The notes beneath the pieces are model-generated. The model did no database searches. It was given only the letters and a program-made list of their open reading frames with translations, and was not told where the DNA came from. A stretch of DNA of 64,000 nt from Betaproteobacteria bacterium (GTDB taxonomy: Bacteria > Pseudomonadota > Gammaproteobacteria > Burkholderiales > SG8-39). This document shows, piece by piece, positions 46,332 to 55,265 of the stretch. Made by a program: the position numbers and the translations under genes. The stretch lies in the NCBI GenBank assembly GCA_016210745.1, contig JACQTO010000018.1:1-64000 (forward strand). The letters are read 5' to 3'. Positions within the stretch are counted from its first letter, which is position 1. Every line of letters begins with the position of its first letter.

Positions 46332-47642
46332 ATGCTCGTTGAAGTCAAGGTTCCGCAGCTGTCTGAATCGGTCGCCGAGGCGACGCTGCTTACTTGGCGC
46401 AAGAGAGAGGGAGAGCGCGTCGCGCGGGACGAAAACCTGATCGACATTGAAACCGATAAGGTCGTGCTCGAGCTTCCGGCGCCGCAAGCGGGTGTCATCG
46501 CGAAAATCATCAAGGGCGATGGCGACATCGTAGTGAGCGGCGAGGTCATCGCGACCATAGATACCGACGCAAAGTCCGAGGCAAAATCTGCGGCGCTCGA
46601 ATCGGCCAGACCGCAGCCGGTCAAATCGGGCACGCCGAGCAGGGAAGCGGCCCCGGCGCGCAAGCCTGCGAACGAAGAAGCGAAGCTGCTGCCCGCCGCG
46701 CGCAAGATGATTGCCGAAACCGGCATCAATCCGCAGAGCATCCCCGGCACCGGACGCGGCGGGCGTATTACCAAAGGCGACATCATCCAGCATCTCGAGG
46801 GCGAAAAGACCGAGAGCAAAGTCAAAGCCCCTGCGGAATCCGCGAAAGCGCCTGCGGAGCCGGCGCTGCCTCCGAAGGCTGAACAGAAGCCTCCGATGCC
46901 GCCCTTGTCCACACCGGTGGTGATCGACCGGATCCTCGGGGATCGGTCCGAGCAGCGGGTGCCGATGTCGCGCCTGCGGGCGCGCATCGCCGAGCGTTTG
47001 GTCCAGTCGCAATCGACCGCTGCGATCCTGACGACCTTCAACGAGGTCAACATGCAGCCGGTGATGGAGCTTCGCACCAAGTTCAAGGACCGGTTCGAAA
47101 AAGAACACGGCATCAAGCTGGGTTTCATGTCCTTCTTCGTCAAGGCCGTGGTGGCGGCGTTGAAGAAGTTTCCCGTGGTAAATGCTTCGATCGACGGCAA
47201 CGACATTGTCTACCACGGCTATATCGACATCGGCATCGCCGTCGGCAGCCCGCGCGGTCTTGTTGTGCCTATCCTTCGCGACGCCGACCAGATGAGTTTT
47301 GCCGAAATCGAGGAAAGAATTGCCGACTTCGGCAAGCGCGCGCAGGAAGGCAAGCTTGGAATCGAGGAACTGACTGGAGGTACCTTCTCGATCTCCAACG
47401 GCGGCGTGTTCGGATCCATGCTGTCCACGCCGATCATCAATCCGCCGCAGAGCGCTATTCTTGGCATTCATGCCACCAAGGACCGCCCGGTCGTCGAAAA
47501 TGGCCAGATCGTAATCCGGCCGATGAATTACCTGGCGATGTCGTACGATCATCGCATCATCGACGGGCGCGAGGCGGTTCTGTCGCTGGTCGCGGTAAAG
47601 GAAGCGCTGGAGGATCCGGCGCGGATGTTGCTGGAATTGTAA
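46332..47642 (+). CDS. sucB: Dihydrolipoyl succinyltransferase, E2 of 2-oxoglutarate dehydrogenase
   Basis: A 436-residue enzyme with three modules: the lipoyl domain (residues 2-77, lipoylated Lys43 in IETDKVVLE), the E3-binding domain (about 116-153, [20 protein letters not shown]) and the catalytic domain from about 205 with His407 and Asp411 in [12 protein letters not shown]. Ala/Pro/Lys-rich linkers separate them. It transfers the succinyl group to CoA. It sits between the E1 and E3 genes. Confidence 0.96.
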   Translation: MLVEVKVPQLSESVAEATLLTWRKREGERVARDENLIDIETDKVVLELPAPQAGVIAKIIKGDGDIVVSGEVIATIDTDAKSEAKSAALESARPQPVKSGTPSREAAPARKPANEEAKLLPAARKMIAETGINPQSIPGTGRGGRITKGDIIQHLEGEKTESKVKAPAESAKAPAEPALPPKAEQKPPMPPLSTPVVIDRILGDRSEQRVPMSRLRARIAERLVQSQSTAAILTTFNEVNMQPVMELRTKFKDRFEKEHGIKLGFMSFFVKAVVAALKKFPVVNASIDGNDIVYHGYIDIGIAVGSPRGLVVPILRDADQMSFAEIEERIADFGKRAQEGKLGIEELTGGTFSISNGGVFGSMLSTPIINPPQSAILGIHATKDRPVVENGQIVIRPMNYLAMSYDHRIIDGREAVLSLVAVKEALEDPARMLLEL

Positions 47643-47746
47643 GAGAGTGAGGAGCAAGGAGGCGAAGTTTCATGGTCGCGACTTCACTTGCTGCTCCGGG
47701 CTTCTGACTCCTCGCTCTTCAGCCCTCACACCTCACGGAATCTAAT

Positions 47747-49174
47747 ATGACGCAAACATACGATGTGGTGATAATCGGCGCAGGTCCGGCAGGATATGTT
47801 GCCGCGATCCGCGCCGCACAACTGGGTTTTTCCACGGCCTGCATCGACAACTGGAAGAACGATAAGGGCGACTATGCGCTCGGCGGCACCTGCCTCAACG
47901 TCGGCTGCATTCCGTCCAAGGCGCTGCTGGAGTCATCCGAGAACTACGAACGCGTCCTGCAGAAGTTTTCTGCGCACGGCATTTCGGTCAAAGGCGCGGA
48001 GATGGACGTGAGAAAAATGCAGGCGCGCAAGGAAAAGATCGTCGCGCAGCTCGTCAACGGCATCGATTTCCTGTTCAAGAAGAACAAGGTGACTTGGCTC
48101 AAGGGCCATGGCAGCTTTGTCGGCGGAGCCGGCCCGTACCGGCTCGAGGTGAAAGGCGACGGCGCTGCGCAGACCGTCGAGGCGCAGCATGTGATTATCG
48201 CCACGGGCTCGATCGCCCGCCACTTGAGCGAAGTGCCGGTGGACAACGAAGTTGTCTGCGATAACGTCGGCGCGCTGGCGTTTCGAACCGTGCCGCCTCG
48301 GCTCGGCGTCATCGGCGCCGGGGTGATCGGGCTGGAACTCGGGAGCGTCTGGCGCCGGCTTGGCTCCAAGGTAACCTTGCTCGAGGCGCTGCCCGATTTC
48401 CTGGGTGCCTGCGATAAGGCAGTGTCGAAGGAGGCCTGGAAAATATTCACCAAGACACAGGGGCTCGATATCCGTCTTGACGTGAAGATCGGCAAGGTGA
48501 CTCGCGATGCAAAAGGGGTCAGGGTCGAGTACAAGGACTCCGGCGGCGGCCAGCTTCTCGAGTGCGACAAGCTCGTGGTATCGATCGGCAGGATTCCCAA
48601 CACCAAGGGACTCGGTGCCGATGCCGTGGGTCTCAAGATCGGCGAGCGCGGATTCATCGACGTCGACGCGCACTGCCGTACCAACTTGCCCGGGGTGTAC
48701 GCCGTCGGCGACGTCGTGCGCGGTCCGATGCTTGCGCACAAGGGCATGGACGAGGGCGTCATGGTTGCGGAGCACATCGCCAGCCAGGCGGGGCACGTCG
48801 ACTTGGACGTGATTCCCTGGGTGATTTACACCGCACCGGAGATCGCCTGGGTTGGAAAGACCGAACAACAACTGCAGGCCGAGGATATTGCCTATCGCGT
48901 GGGCCAGGCGCCGTTCGCCGCCAATGGACGCGCGCTCGGTCAAGACGAAACCGAGGGGTTCGTGAAAGTCCTCGCCGACGCCAAGACCGACCGCGTGCTG
49001 GGCGTGCACATCATCTGCTCGCACGCCTCGGAGCTGATAGCCGAGGCGGTGATGGCAATGGAATTCCGTGCCAGCGCCGAGGACATTGCGCGCATTTGCC
49101 ATGCCCATCCGTCGCTCGCGGAGGTCATGCACGAGGCGTCCCTGGCGGTGGGAAAACGGGCGCTGCATCTCTAG
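47747..49174 (+). CDS. lpdA: Dihydrolipoyl dehydrogenase (E3)
   Basis: A 475-residue flavoprotein. The FAD fold is [21 protein letters not shown], the redox pair Cys49/Cys54 is in [13 protein letters not shown], the NAD fold is [20 protein letters not shown], and the interface His-Glu pair is in [13 protein letters not shown]. It re-oxidises the lipoyl group of SucB. The 104-nt gap after sucB contains imperfect direct and inverted repeats of GAGGAG/CTCCTC type. Its hydrophilic insert [14 protein letters not shown] is typical of proteobacterial LpdA. Confidence 0.96.
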   Translation: MTQTYDVVIIGAGPAGYVAAIRAAQLGFSTACIDNWKNDKGDYALGGTCLNVGCIPSKALLESSENYERVLQKFSAHGISVKGAEMDVRKMQARKEKIVAQLVNGIDFLFKKNKVTWLKGHGSFVGGAGPYRLEVKGDGAAQTVEAQHVIIATGSIARHLSEVPVDNEVVCDNVGALAFRTVPPRLGVIGAGVIGLELGSVWRRLGSKVTLLEALPDFLGACDKAVSKEAWKIFTKTQGLDIRLDVKIGKVTRDAKGVRVEYKDSGGGQLLECDKLVVSIGRIPNTKGLGADAVGLKIGERGFIDVDAHCRTNLPGVYAVGDVVRGPMLAHKGMDEGVMVAEHIASQAGHVDLDVIPWVIYTAPEIAWVGKTEQQLQAEDIAYRVGQAPFAANGRALGQDETEGFVKVLADAKTDRVLGVHIICSHASELIAEAVMAMEFRASAEDIARICHAHPSLAEVMHEASLAVGKRALHL

Positions 49175-49280
49175 TCCCGGAACCAGGGCCTCACGGTGCG
49201 GCTGGCTCGTCCGGCCGAGCTATATACGGCGTCTTAAGTCTTGTCTCATGCGACCAGCGGACTTGCGCGCTGCGCGCGCC

Positions 49281-49329
49281 AACCGCGCATTCTGCACGGA
49301 TAAACGCCATCCGTGCAGAATGCGCGGTT
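49281..49329. repeat. 21-bp perfect inverted repeat (palindrome 1)
   Basis: Arms 49281-49301 and 49309-49329 are exact complements (AACCGCGCATTCTGCACGGA and one more base) around a 7-nt spacer AAACGCC. Too long for a normal terminator stem and without a U-tract; REP/MITE-like. Confidence 0.8.
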
Positions 49330-49366
49330 ATGGTTAACAGCAGGGACTTGGTAGAGTTTTGGCCGA

Positions 49367-49417
49367 GATCGTCGATTGCGCACGGATTGCCTTTTCTTCG
49401 GTGCGCAATCGACGATC
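49367..49417. repeat. 17-bp perfect inverted repeat (palindrome 2)
   Basis: Arms 49367-49383 (GATCGTCGATTGCGCAC) and 49401-49417 are exact complements around a 17-nt pyrimidine-rich spacer. It lies 37 nt after palindrome 1 and shares a GCAC-GGAT theme with it, so both may belong to one element class. Confidence 0.78.
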
Positions 49418-49521
49418 CGCACGGACGGCTTTTCGTCCGCGCAACACCGCGACTTCGCTACTCTGAGGTGCACGAGCAGGCGAGCCCGCGCCGGTATAAT
49501 CAAGACAGGAGGACGGGAACA

Positions 49522-50727
49522 ATGACAACGGATGCCCGCACGCTGCGGACGATTCTTGTTTGCGGCGGGCTGATCCTGACGCTTTCGGTGGGCCTGCGCG
49601 TCGGCTTCGGCTTCTTCCTCCGCCCGATGACCATGGAGTTCGGCTGGCCGCGCGAGACATTTTCGTTCGCCATCGCGCTGCATAACCTGTTTTTGGGCGC
49701 CTCGCAGCCGTTCCTGGGCGCCTTGGCCGACCGTTATGGCGCCCCGCGCGTCGTCGTGGTCAGCGCGTTACTGTACGCCATCGGTTTGGCGGCGATGTCC
49801 GTATCTTCCACCGGCTGGATGCTTTCGCTTTCGGCCGGGTTGATCGTGGGTCTTGCCGCAGCGGGCACGGGATTCGCCATCGTTATCGGTGTTATCGGGC
49901 GCGCTTTTCCCCCGGAGCAACGCTCCAATGCCATAGGAATTTGCGCCGCGCTCGGGTCCTTCGGGCAGTTCTTCATGGCCCCGGTGGAGCAGGCCCTGAT
50001 CTCCACCTTCGGCTGGTCCGGCGCACTGCTCGTGCTTGCGGCGATTTCCCTCATTATGATACCGATGGCCGGCGGTCTTCGCGACGACCGTCACGCAGTG
50101 GCTCACCTGACCGGCCAGACTGTTCGCCAGGCGCTCGCACAGGCGAGCGCTACGCCGAGTTTTTGGCTGCTGATGGGCGGCTATTTTGTCTGTGGCTTTC
50201 ACGTCACCTTCGTGGCGACCCACCTGCCGGCCTATTTGCGCGATCAGGGACTGGCGGTGGGCGTGGGCGTTGCGGCCATAGCGCTCATTGGTTTGTTCAA
50301 CATTTTCGGGAGTTACGCCTCGGGACGCCTTGGCGCTGTCTATACGAAGAAATACCTGCTAGCCGGTGTCTACTTCTCACGCAGCGTAGTCATCGCGCTG
50401 TTCGCGCTGCTGCCCTTGAGCCCCTATTCGGCCTATGCTTTTGGCATCGCGTTCGGTCTGCTCTATCTGTCCACGGTGCCGCTGACCAATGGCCTGATCG
50501 CGGATATCTTCGGGGTACGTTATCTGGCCATGCTGAGTGGTCTAGTGTTCTTTTCGCATCAGATCGGCTCCTTCTTCGGGGCATGGCTGGGCGGGCGCCT
50601 GTTCGACCTGAGCGGGTCCTACGGGGTGGTATGGAGCATGGCCATTGCCTTGGGCGTAATCGCGGCGCTGTTCAATCTGCCGATCCGCGAAAAGTCGCTT
50701 GAGCGACAAGCGACCGCCACGCTCTGA
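49522..50727 (+). CDS. MFS transporter
   Basis: A 401-residue protein from ATG 49522, preceded by AGGAGGACGG; the frame is open far upstream, but those starts lie within lpdA and are not used. About twelve hydrophobic helices are visible. The A-motif-like loop is GALADRYGAPR, and FGWPRETFSFAIAL is common in the oxalate/formate antiporter-like (OFA) and monocarboxylate branches. It probably moves an organic anion across the inner membrane. The AcuI/PrpE genes follow, so a propionate- or acrylate-related substrate is possible. Confidence 0.88.
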   Translation: MTTDARTLRTILVCGGLILTLSVGLRVGFGFFLRPMTMEFGWPRETFSFAIALHNLFLGASQPFLGALADRYGAPRVVVVSALLYAIGLAAMSVSSTGWMLSLSAGLIVGLAAAGTGFAIVIGVIGRAFPPEQRSNAIGICAALGSFGQFFMAPVEQALISTFGWSGALLVLAAISLIMIPMAGGLRDDRHAVAHLTGQTVRQALAQASATPSFWLLMGGYFVCGFHVTFVATHLPAYLRDQGLAVGVGVAAIALIGLFNIFGSYASGRLGAVYTKKYLLAGVYFSRSVVIALFALLPLSPYSAYAFGIAFGLLYLSTVPLTNGLIADIFGVRYLAMLSGLVFFSHQIGSFFGAWLGGRLFDLSGSYGVVWSMAIALGVIAALFNLPIREKSLERQATATL

Positions 50728-50802
50728 GATAGAATTCCCTCGAGCCTGCAGAGCAGGTTGCCCTGTACGCCGCGGTTCTCAATTCAACTGCGAGGAAGAT
50801 CG

Positions 50803-51795
50803 ATGAACACGTTCAAGGCTTATCGCATCCACGAGATCGAGAAGAAGACCGCCGCACGCTTCGAGGATATGTCGCTGGATCAGCTCGATCCGGGTGAGGT
50901 GGTCGTACGCGTCGCTTATTCGAGCGTGAATTACAAGGATGCACTCGCGGCTACCGGCGCCGGCAAGGTCATCCGGCGCTTCCCCTGCGTCGGCGGAATC
51001 GACCTGTCGGGCACGGTGATAGAATCGAGCGACACGCGATTCAAGAAAGGCGATGCGGTAATCGCCACCAGTTACGATCTGGGCGTATCGCACGATGGCG
51101 GTTACGCAGAGTATGCGCGTGTCCCGGCCGACTGGATCGTCCCGATGCCCAAGGGCATGAGCCTTTTCGAGGCGATGGCGATCGGAACCGCCGGCTACAC
51201 CGCGGCACTGGGCATCGTCCGGATGGAAACGAACGGGCTTGCGCCGGCAAACGGTCCGGTGGTCGTCTCGGGCGCCACCGGCGGCGTCGGATCGATCGCA
51301 ATCGACATTCTCGCCGGGCTCGGCTACAAAGTGACAGCGCTCACGGGCAAGGAAAGCGAGTCGGATTACCTCAAGGGGCTGGGAGCGAACGAGGTGATGC
51401 TGCGCTCGAGCCTGAATCTAGCCAAGATCAAACCCATGGACAAGGAACTCTGGGCCGGCGCTGTGGACAATCTCGGCGGCGAGGTGCTCGCCTGGATCAT
51501 CAGCACCATGCGCACCGGCGGCACCGTCGCCAGTATCGGCCTTGCCGCCAGCATGAGTCTCAACACCACGGTTGCGCCGTTTATCCTTCGCGGGGTGAGC
51601 CTGCTCGGGGCCGATTCCGGCTATACGCCGATGCCGCTGCGTCAGCGGGTCTGGAGCCGGCTGGCGAGCGACCTGCGCCCGCGCCACCTGAAGCAATTGA
51701 CGCAGACGATCCCGTTCGAGAGCCTGCCCGGGTTATTCGATAAGTTCATCAAGTCGCAGGTGCGCGGTCGGTTCGTGGTCGACATGGCCGCTTAG
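50803..51795 (+). CDS. acuI: Acrylyl-CoA reductase family oxidoreductase (AcuI/YhdH-like)
   Basis: A 330-residue zinc-independent MDR protein beginning MNTFKAYRIHEIEKKTAARF, after a GAGGAAG site. YSSVNYKDALAATGAGKVIR is the YhdH/AcuI hallmark; the NADPH fold is VVSGATGGVGSIAIDILAGLGY; GADSGYTPMPLRQRVW lies near the end. The family reduces acryloyl-CoA to propionyl-CoA with NADPH. The propionyl-CoA synthetase gene follows 61 nt later, supporting a role in C3-acyl-CoA metabolism. Confidence 0.88.
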   Translation: MNTFKAYRIHEIEKKTAARFEDMSLDQLDPGEVVVRVAYSSVNYKDALAATGAGKVIRRFPCVGGIDLSGTVIESSDTRFKKGDAVIATSYDLGVSHDGGYAEYARVPADWIVPMPKGMSLFEAMAIGTAGYTAALGIVRMETNGLAPANGPVVVSGATGGVGSIAIDILAGLGYKVTALTGKESESDYLKGLGANEVMLRSSLNLAKIKPMDKELWAGAVDNLGGEVLAWIISTMRTGGTVASIGLAASMSLNTTVAPFILRGVSLLGADSGYTPMPLRQRVWSRLASDLRPRHLKQLTQTIPFESLPGLFDKFIKSQVRGRFVVDMAA

Positions 51796-51856
51796 CGGGG
51801 GGGCTTGCACAGTCTGCAGGCTTGTCGGCAGCCGGCTTTTTCGCAAAGGAGGATCC

Positions 51857-53755
51857 GTGACCAGCTACAAGGCATTTCACGCGCGGTCCATCGAAGACCG
51901 CAACGGCTTCTGGGGCGAGATGGCGGGGTTGATCGACTGGAACAAACCGTTCTCGAAGGTCCTCGATTACAGCCGGCCGCCGTTCGCGAAATGGTACGTC
52001 GGCGGCGAAACCAATCTGTGCCACAACGCCATCGACCGCCACCTTGGGGTACGCGGGGAGCAGAAGGCGCTCGTCTACATTTCCACCGAGACCGGCGAGG
52101 AGACGAGCTACACCTATCGCCAACTGCATGCCGAGGTGAACCGCTGCGCGGCGATCCTCGCGGGTCTGGGGGTAGGAAAAGGCGACCGGGTCATCATCTA
52201 CATGCCCATGATCGCCGAGGCCGCATTCGCGATGCTCGCTTGCGCGCGCATCGGTGCGATCCACTCGGTGGTCTTCGGCGGTTTCGCCGCGGCAAGCCTC
52301 GCGACGCGCATCGACGATGCCAGGCCCAAGGTCATGATTTCAGCCGATGCCGGCATGCGTGCGGGCAGGGCGATTCACTACAAACAGTTGCTGGATGAGG
52401 CCATCGACCTGGCGAAATTTCCGCCGCAAAAGGTGGTGCTGGTCAATCGCGGCATCGACAAAGGCATGCAGGTAGTCGCCGGGCGCGACCTGGATTACGC
52501 GCGCTTGCGTTCGCAGAACATGAACCCGCAGATTCCGGTCACGTGGCTCGAGTCGAATGAGCCCTCGTACATCCTCTACACCTCGGGCACCACGGGCAAG
52601 CCCAAGGGAGTGCAACGCGATGTTGGCGGCCACGCCGTGGCGCTGGCAGCCTCGATGAAATACCTCTATTGCGGCGAACCCGGGGGGACGATGTTTACGA
52701 CCTCCGATATCGGCTGGGTGGTGGGACACTCGTACATCGTCTATGCGCCGCTGCTCGTCGGCATGACCACGATCATGTACGAGGGCGTGCCCATCCGGCC
52801 CGACCCGGGCATCTGGTGGAAGATCGTTTCCGAAAACGAGGTTTCGGTGATGTTTTCCTCGCCGACGGCGATCCGCGTTCTGAAGAAGCAGGATCAGTCC
52901 TATCTGAGGAAATACGACGTCAGCTCGCTCAAACACCTGTTTCTCGCCGGCGAGCCGCTCGATGAAACGACGCACGGCTGGATTGCAGACGCGCTCGGCG
53001 TGCCGGTGATCGACCACTATTGGCAGACCGAGACCGGCTGGCCGATCCTGACAGCGGTGCCTGGCGTGGAGAAGACGCCCATCAAGCTGGGCAGCCCGAG
53101 CTTCCCCGCTTTCGGCTACGACCTGCGGCTGTTGCGCGAGACCGATGCCTCGGAGGCCGAGGCCGAAGAGAAAGGCGTAGTGGCAATCGTGCCGCCGCTT
53201 CCACCGGGATGCATGTCGACGGTGTGGGGCGATGACCAGCGCTTTATCGATACCTACTTCACGACTTTCAGCGCCAGGATGGTCTACACGACCTTCGATT
53301 GGGGCATCCGCGACAAGGACGGCTATTACTTCATCCTCGGGCGCACCGACGACGTCATCAATGTCGCCGGCCACCGGCTCGGCACGCGGGAGATCGAGGA
53401 GGCAATACAGACGCACACCAATGTCGCCGAGGTGGCGGTCGTCGGCGTCGCCGATCAGTTGAAGGGGCAGATGCCCCTGGCGTTCGCGGTGCTGAAGGAC
53501 GTATCGAAGATCGCGACGCCGCAATTGCGCGCGGCGCACGAACAGGAGATCATGGCGACCGTCGACGCGAAATTGGGTGCGATCGGGCGACCGTCGCGCG
53601 TGCATTTCATCACGCTGCTGCCGAAAACCCGGTCGGGCAAGCTGCTGCGCCGCTCGATCCAGGCGCTGGCCGAGGGACGCGATGCAGGCGACCTGACCAC
53701 GATCGAGGATCCGGGAGCGCTGGAGCAGATAAGGGCGGCCCTCGCGGGAAAATGA
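51857..53755 (+). CDS. prpE: Propionyl-CoA synthetase
   Basis: A 632-residue acyl-AMP-forming ligase starting at GTG 51857 after AAAGGAGG. The P-loop-like motif YTSGTTGKPKGVQRDVGG is the PrpE form (acetyl-CoA synthetases have different flanks). YWQTETGWPI, GRTDDVINVAGHRLGTREIE and the acetylatable catalytic Lys in PKTRSGKLLRR follow. It activates propionate, and often acrylate or 3-hydroxypropionate, to the CoA ester. With AcuI it could convert acrylate to propionyl-CoA. Confidence 0.93.
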   Translation: MTSYKAFHARSIEDRNGFWGEMAGLIDWNKPFSKVLDYSRPPFAKWYVGGETNLCHNAIDRHLGVRGEQKALVYISTETGEETSYTYRQLHAEVNRCAAILAGLGVGKGDRVIIYMPMIAEAAFAMLACARIGAIHSVVFGGFAAASLATRIDDARPKVMISADAGMRAGRAIHYKQLLDEAIDLAKFPPQKVVLVNRGIDKGMQVVAGRDLDYARLRSQNMNPQIPVTWLESNEPSYILYTSGTTGKPKGVQRDVGGHAVALAASMKYLYCGEPGGTMFTTSDIGWVVGHSYIVYAPLLVGMTTIMYEGVPIRPDPGIWWKIVSENEVSVMFSSPTAIRVLKKQDQSYLRKYDVSSLKHLFLAGEPLDETTHGWIADALGVPVIDHYWQTETGWPILTAVPGVEKTPIKLGSPSFPAFGYDLRLLRETDASEAEAEEKGVVAIVPPLPPGCMSTVWGDDQRFIDTYFTTFSARMVYTTFDWGIRDKDGYYFILGRTDDVINVAGHRLGTREIEEAIQTHTNVAEVAVVGVADQLKGQMPLAFAVLKDVSKIATPQLRAAHEQEIMATVDAKLGAIGRPSRVHFITLLPKTRSGKLLRRSIQALAEGRDAGDLTTIEDPGALEQIRAALAGK

Positions 53756-53818
53756 GATAAGCGAGCGCCCGACGCGGACGAGCCGGAATCATCGATGCTG
53801 GTTTTGCCGTTATATCAA

Positions 53819-53866
53819 TCTCCCCCTTTTCGTGCAGTTGCAAGCAACTGCACGAAAAGGGGGAGA
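53819..53866. repeat. 48-nt perfect palindrome
   Basis: Arms 53819-53841 and 53844-53866 are exact complements (TCTCCCCCTTTTCGTGCAG... and reverse) with only AA between them. It sits between prpE and the GlcG-like gene, 64 nt after the prpE stop. It would form a long hairpin or cruciform; the following TTTAAAAA is only weakly terminator-like. Confidence 0.8.
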
Positions 53867-53943
53867 CGGGTTTAAAAACCAAATCTTCGCCAAGTTCGAC
53901 AATACTTGCGAGCGTTAATGTCCAAAGCTGACAGGAGAATGCA

Positions 53944-54342
53944 ATGAAGACCAAACCCTACCTTACCCTTGCCGACGTGAAGAAAATCGCCGCCGCCTGC
54001 GAAGCCGAAGCGCTGAAGAACAAATGGAATGTCGCCATTGTGATTTTGGACGACGGCGGGCATCCGCTGTGGCTGCAGCGACTCGATGGCGCCACGCCCG
54101 CGAACGCGGAGATCGCGCTGCAGAAAGCACGCACCGCGGCCCTTTCGCGCCGAACGAGCAAGAGCTGGGAGGATCGCATCACCGGCGGGCGCTTGGCGAT
54201 GCTGGCGATGCCGTTGCTGCCAATTCAAGGCGGGGTACCGATCACCTATCAGGGCGAGTTCGTGGGCGCAATCGGTGTGTCCGGGGTGCAGTCCTTCGAG
54301 GATGAACAGATCGCAACGGCTGGAGCAAACGCGCTCAATTGA
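53944..54342 (+). CDS. GlcG/HbpS family protein
   Basis: A 132-residue small alpha/beta protein matching the GlcG/HbpS (DUF336) family: LTLADVKKIAAACEAEALKN, IVILDDGGHPLWLQRLDGA, KARTAALSRRTSK and GGVPITYQGEFVGAIGVSG. Family members bind haem or cobalamin-like ligands or form accessory subunits; the precise role is unknown. There is no signal peptide. A GGAG site precedes the ATG. It appears monocistronic, bounded by the palindrome upstream and a hairpin downstream. Confidence 0.9.
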   Translation: MKTKPYLTLADVKKIAAACEAEALKNKWNVAIVILDDGGHPLWLQRLDGATPANAEIALQKARTAALSRRTSKSWEDRITGGRLAMLAMPLLPIQGGVPITYQGEFVGAIGVSGVQSFEDEQIATAGANALN

Positions 54343-54344
54343 GC

Positions 54345-54374
54345 CCGGGCGCCGGAGAGGAATTCTGCGCCCGG
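54345..54374 (+). terminator. Hairpin after the GlcG-like gene
   Basis: An 8-bp perfect stem (CCGGGCGC / GCGCCCGG) with a 14-nt loop, 3 nt after the stop. No U-tract; a weak terminator candidate. Confidence 0.4.
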
Positions 54375-54497
54375 AGCGGACGCTGATTCATCGATCCATC
54401 CAGGCGAAAAACAGGTGCTCCTGGGGCCCGAGAACGGGCTATGAAAAAGCAGTGGTCTCAAGGATAATGCGCCCTAGGAGTCGATGAGAGAACACTT

Positions 54498-55196
54498 ATG
54501 ATGGTTCATACCCCCCCCGGCGTCATCCCCGAACCGGGGCCGGCCTATCTGGAGAGCACCTATTATCTCGACTGGAAGACCGAGTCCGTGCGCCGGTTCG
54601 CCGAAAAGACGGTCGCGGGCGAGCAAAGCGATATCGGCCGCGCAGTCAAGCTCTTCTATGCCGTACGCGACGACTGGCGCTACGACCCATTCGCCATCCG
54701 GCTCATTCCGGAGACCTACGTGGCGAGCTACGTGCTCACGGCGAAGTCGGCCTATTGCATTCAGAAAGCGAATCTCCTTGCGGCACTGGCGCGCGCGGTC
54801 GGCATCTGCGCCGCTATCGGGCTCTCGGACGTCGTCAATCATCTGACCACCGAAAAGCTCCGAAAGCGCATGGGGGGGACGAACCTATTTCGCTACCACG
54901 GTTACACGGTGCTGTACCTCGATGGGAAATGGGTCAAGGCGGCACCGGCATTCAACCTCGGACTGTGCCAGCGCTTCGGGGTGGTGCCCACGGAATTCGA
55001 CGGGCATTCGGATGCCATTTTCCAGGAGTTCGACGCCAGCAATCGCCGCCACATGGAGTACGTCGAAGATCACGGGATGTGGTCCGATTTTCCCTATGAG
55101 TTGGTCGACAAGGACTTCCGCGCCTACTATCCAAAGGAGGTCTGGTCCGAAGCGCCGGAGGAGGAGAAGTTCGAGGACGGCGTTCTCATACGCTGA
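54498..55196 (+). CDS. Transglutaminase-like domain protein
   Basis: A 232-residue cytosolic protein with a transglutaminase/protease-like core. The Cys of SAYCIQKANLLAALARAVGI, the His of RYHGYTVLYLDGKWVK and a following acidic/Asn residue (PAFN) form the likely catalytic triad. The C-terminus is acidic (APEEEKFEDG). Such bacterial proteins are usually peptidases or amidases; the substrate is unknown. It is followed by a strong terminator. Confidence 0.82.
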   Translation: MMVHTPPGVIPEPGPAYLESTYYLDWKTESVRRFAEKTVAGEQSDIGRAVKLFYAVRDDWRYDPFAIRLIPETYVASYVLTAKSAYCIQKANLLAALARAVGICAAIGLSDVVNHLTTEKLRKRMGGTNLFRYHGYTVLYLDGKWVKAAPAFNLGLCQRFGVVPTEFDGHSDAIFQEFDASNRRHMEYVEDHGMWSDFPYELVDKDFRAYYPKEVWSEAPEEEKFEDGVLIR

Positions 55197-55207
55197 AAAG
55201 CGTATTC

Positions 55208-55234
55208 AAAAAGGGGGCGATGCCCCCTTTTTTT
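55208..55234. terminator. Bidirectional rho-independent terminator
   Basis: An 11-bp stem (AAAAAGGGGGC / GCCCCCTTTTT) with a GAT loop and a T-run to 55234, with the matching A-run on the other side. It serves the transglutaminase-like gene (+) and the convergent EF-G-like gene (-). Confidence 0.9.
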
Positions 55235-55236
55235 AT

Positions 55237-55260
55237 GTCCGAACCGAACCGGGTTCGGAC
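55237..55260. terminator. Second hairpin in the convergent terminator region
   Basis: A perfect 9-bp stem (GTCCGAACC / GGTTCGGAC) with a 6-nt loop directly follows the main terminator, 6 nt from the stop of the EF-G-like gene. On the minus strand it precedes the main terminator. Confidence 0.55.
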
Positions 55261-55265
55261 GCGCG

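Larger units (their letters stand above)
49175..49521. other. Intergenic region with serial palindromes
   Basis: 347 bases between lpdA and the MFS gene. It holds two long perfect inverted repeats (49281-49329 and 49367-49417) and a shorter hairpin near 49420-49440 (GGACG / CGTCC around GCTTTT). The region reads as a small array of palindromic elements, with no gene. Confidence 0.7.

Noticed and set aside
48562-49521. Extended N-terminus for the MFS transporter frame
   Set aside because: It overlaps lpdA in another frame, and the MFS protein begins normally at 49522 after a strong ribosome site.
49175-49521. Treating the serial palindromes as a CRISPR array
   Set aside because: The units differ in sequence, are inverted rather than direct, and there are no regular spacers or cas genes.
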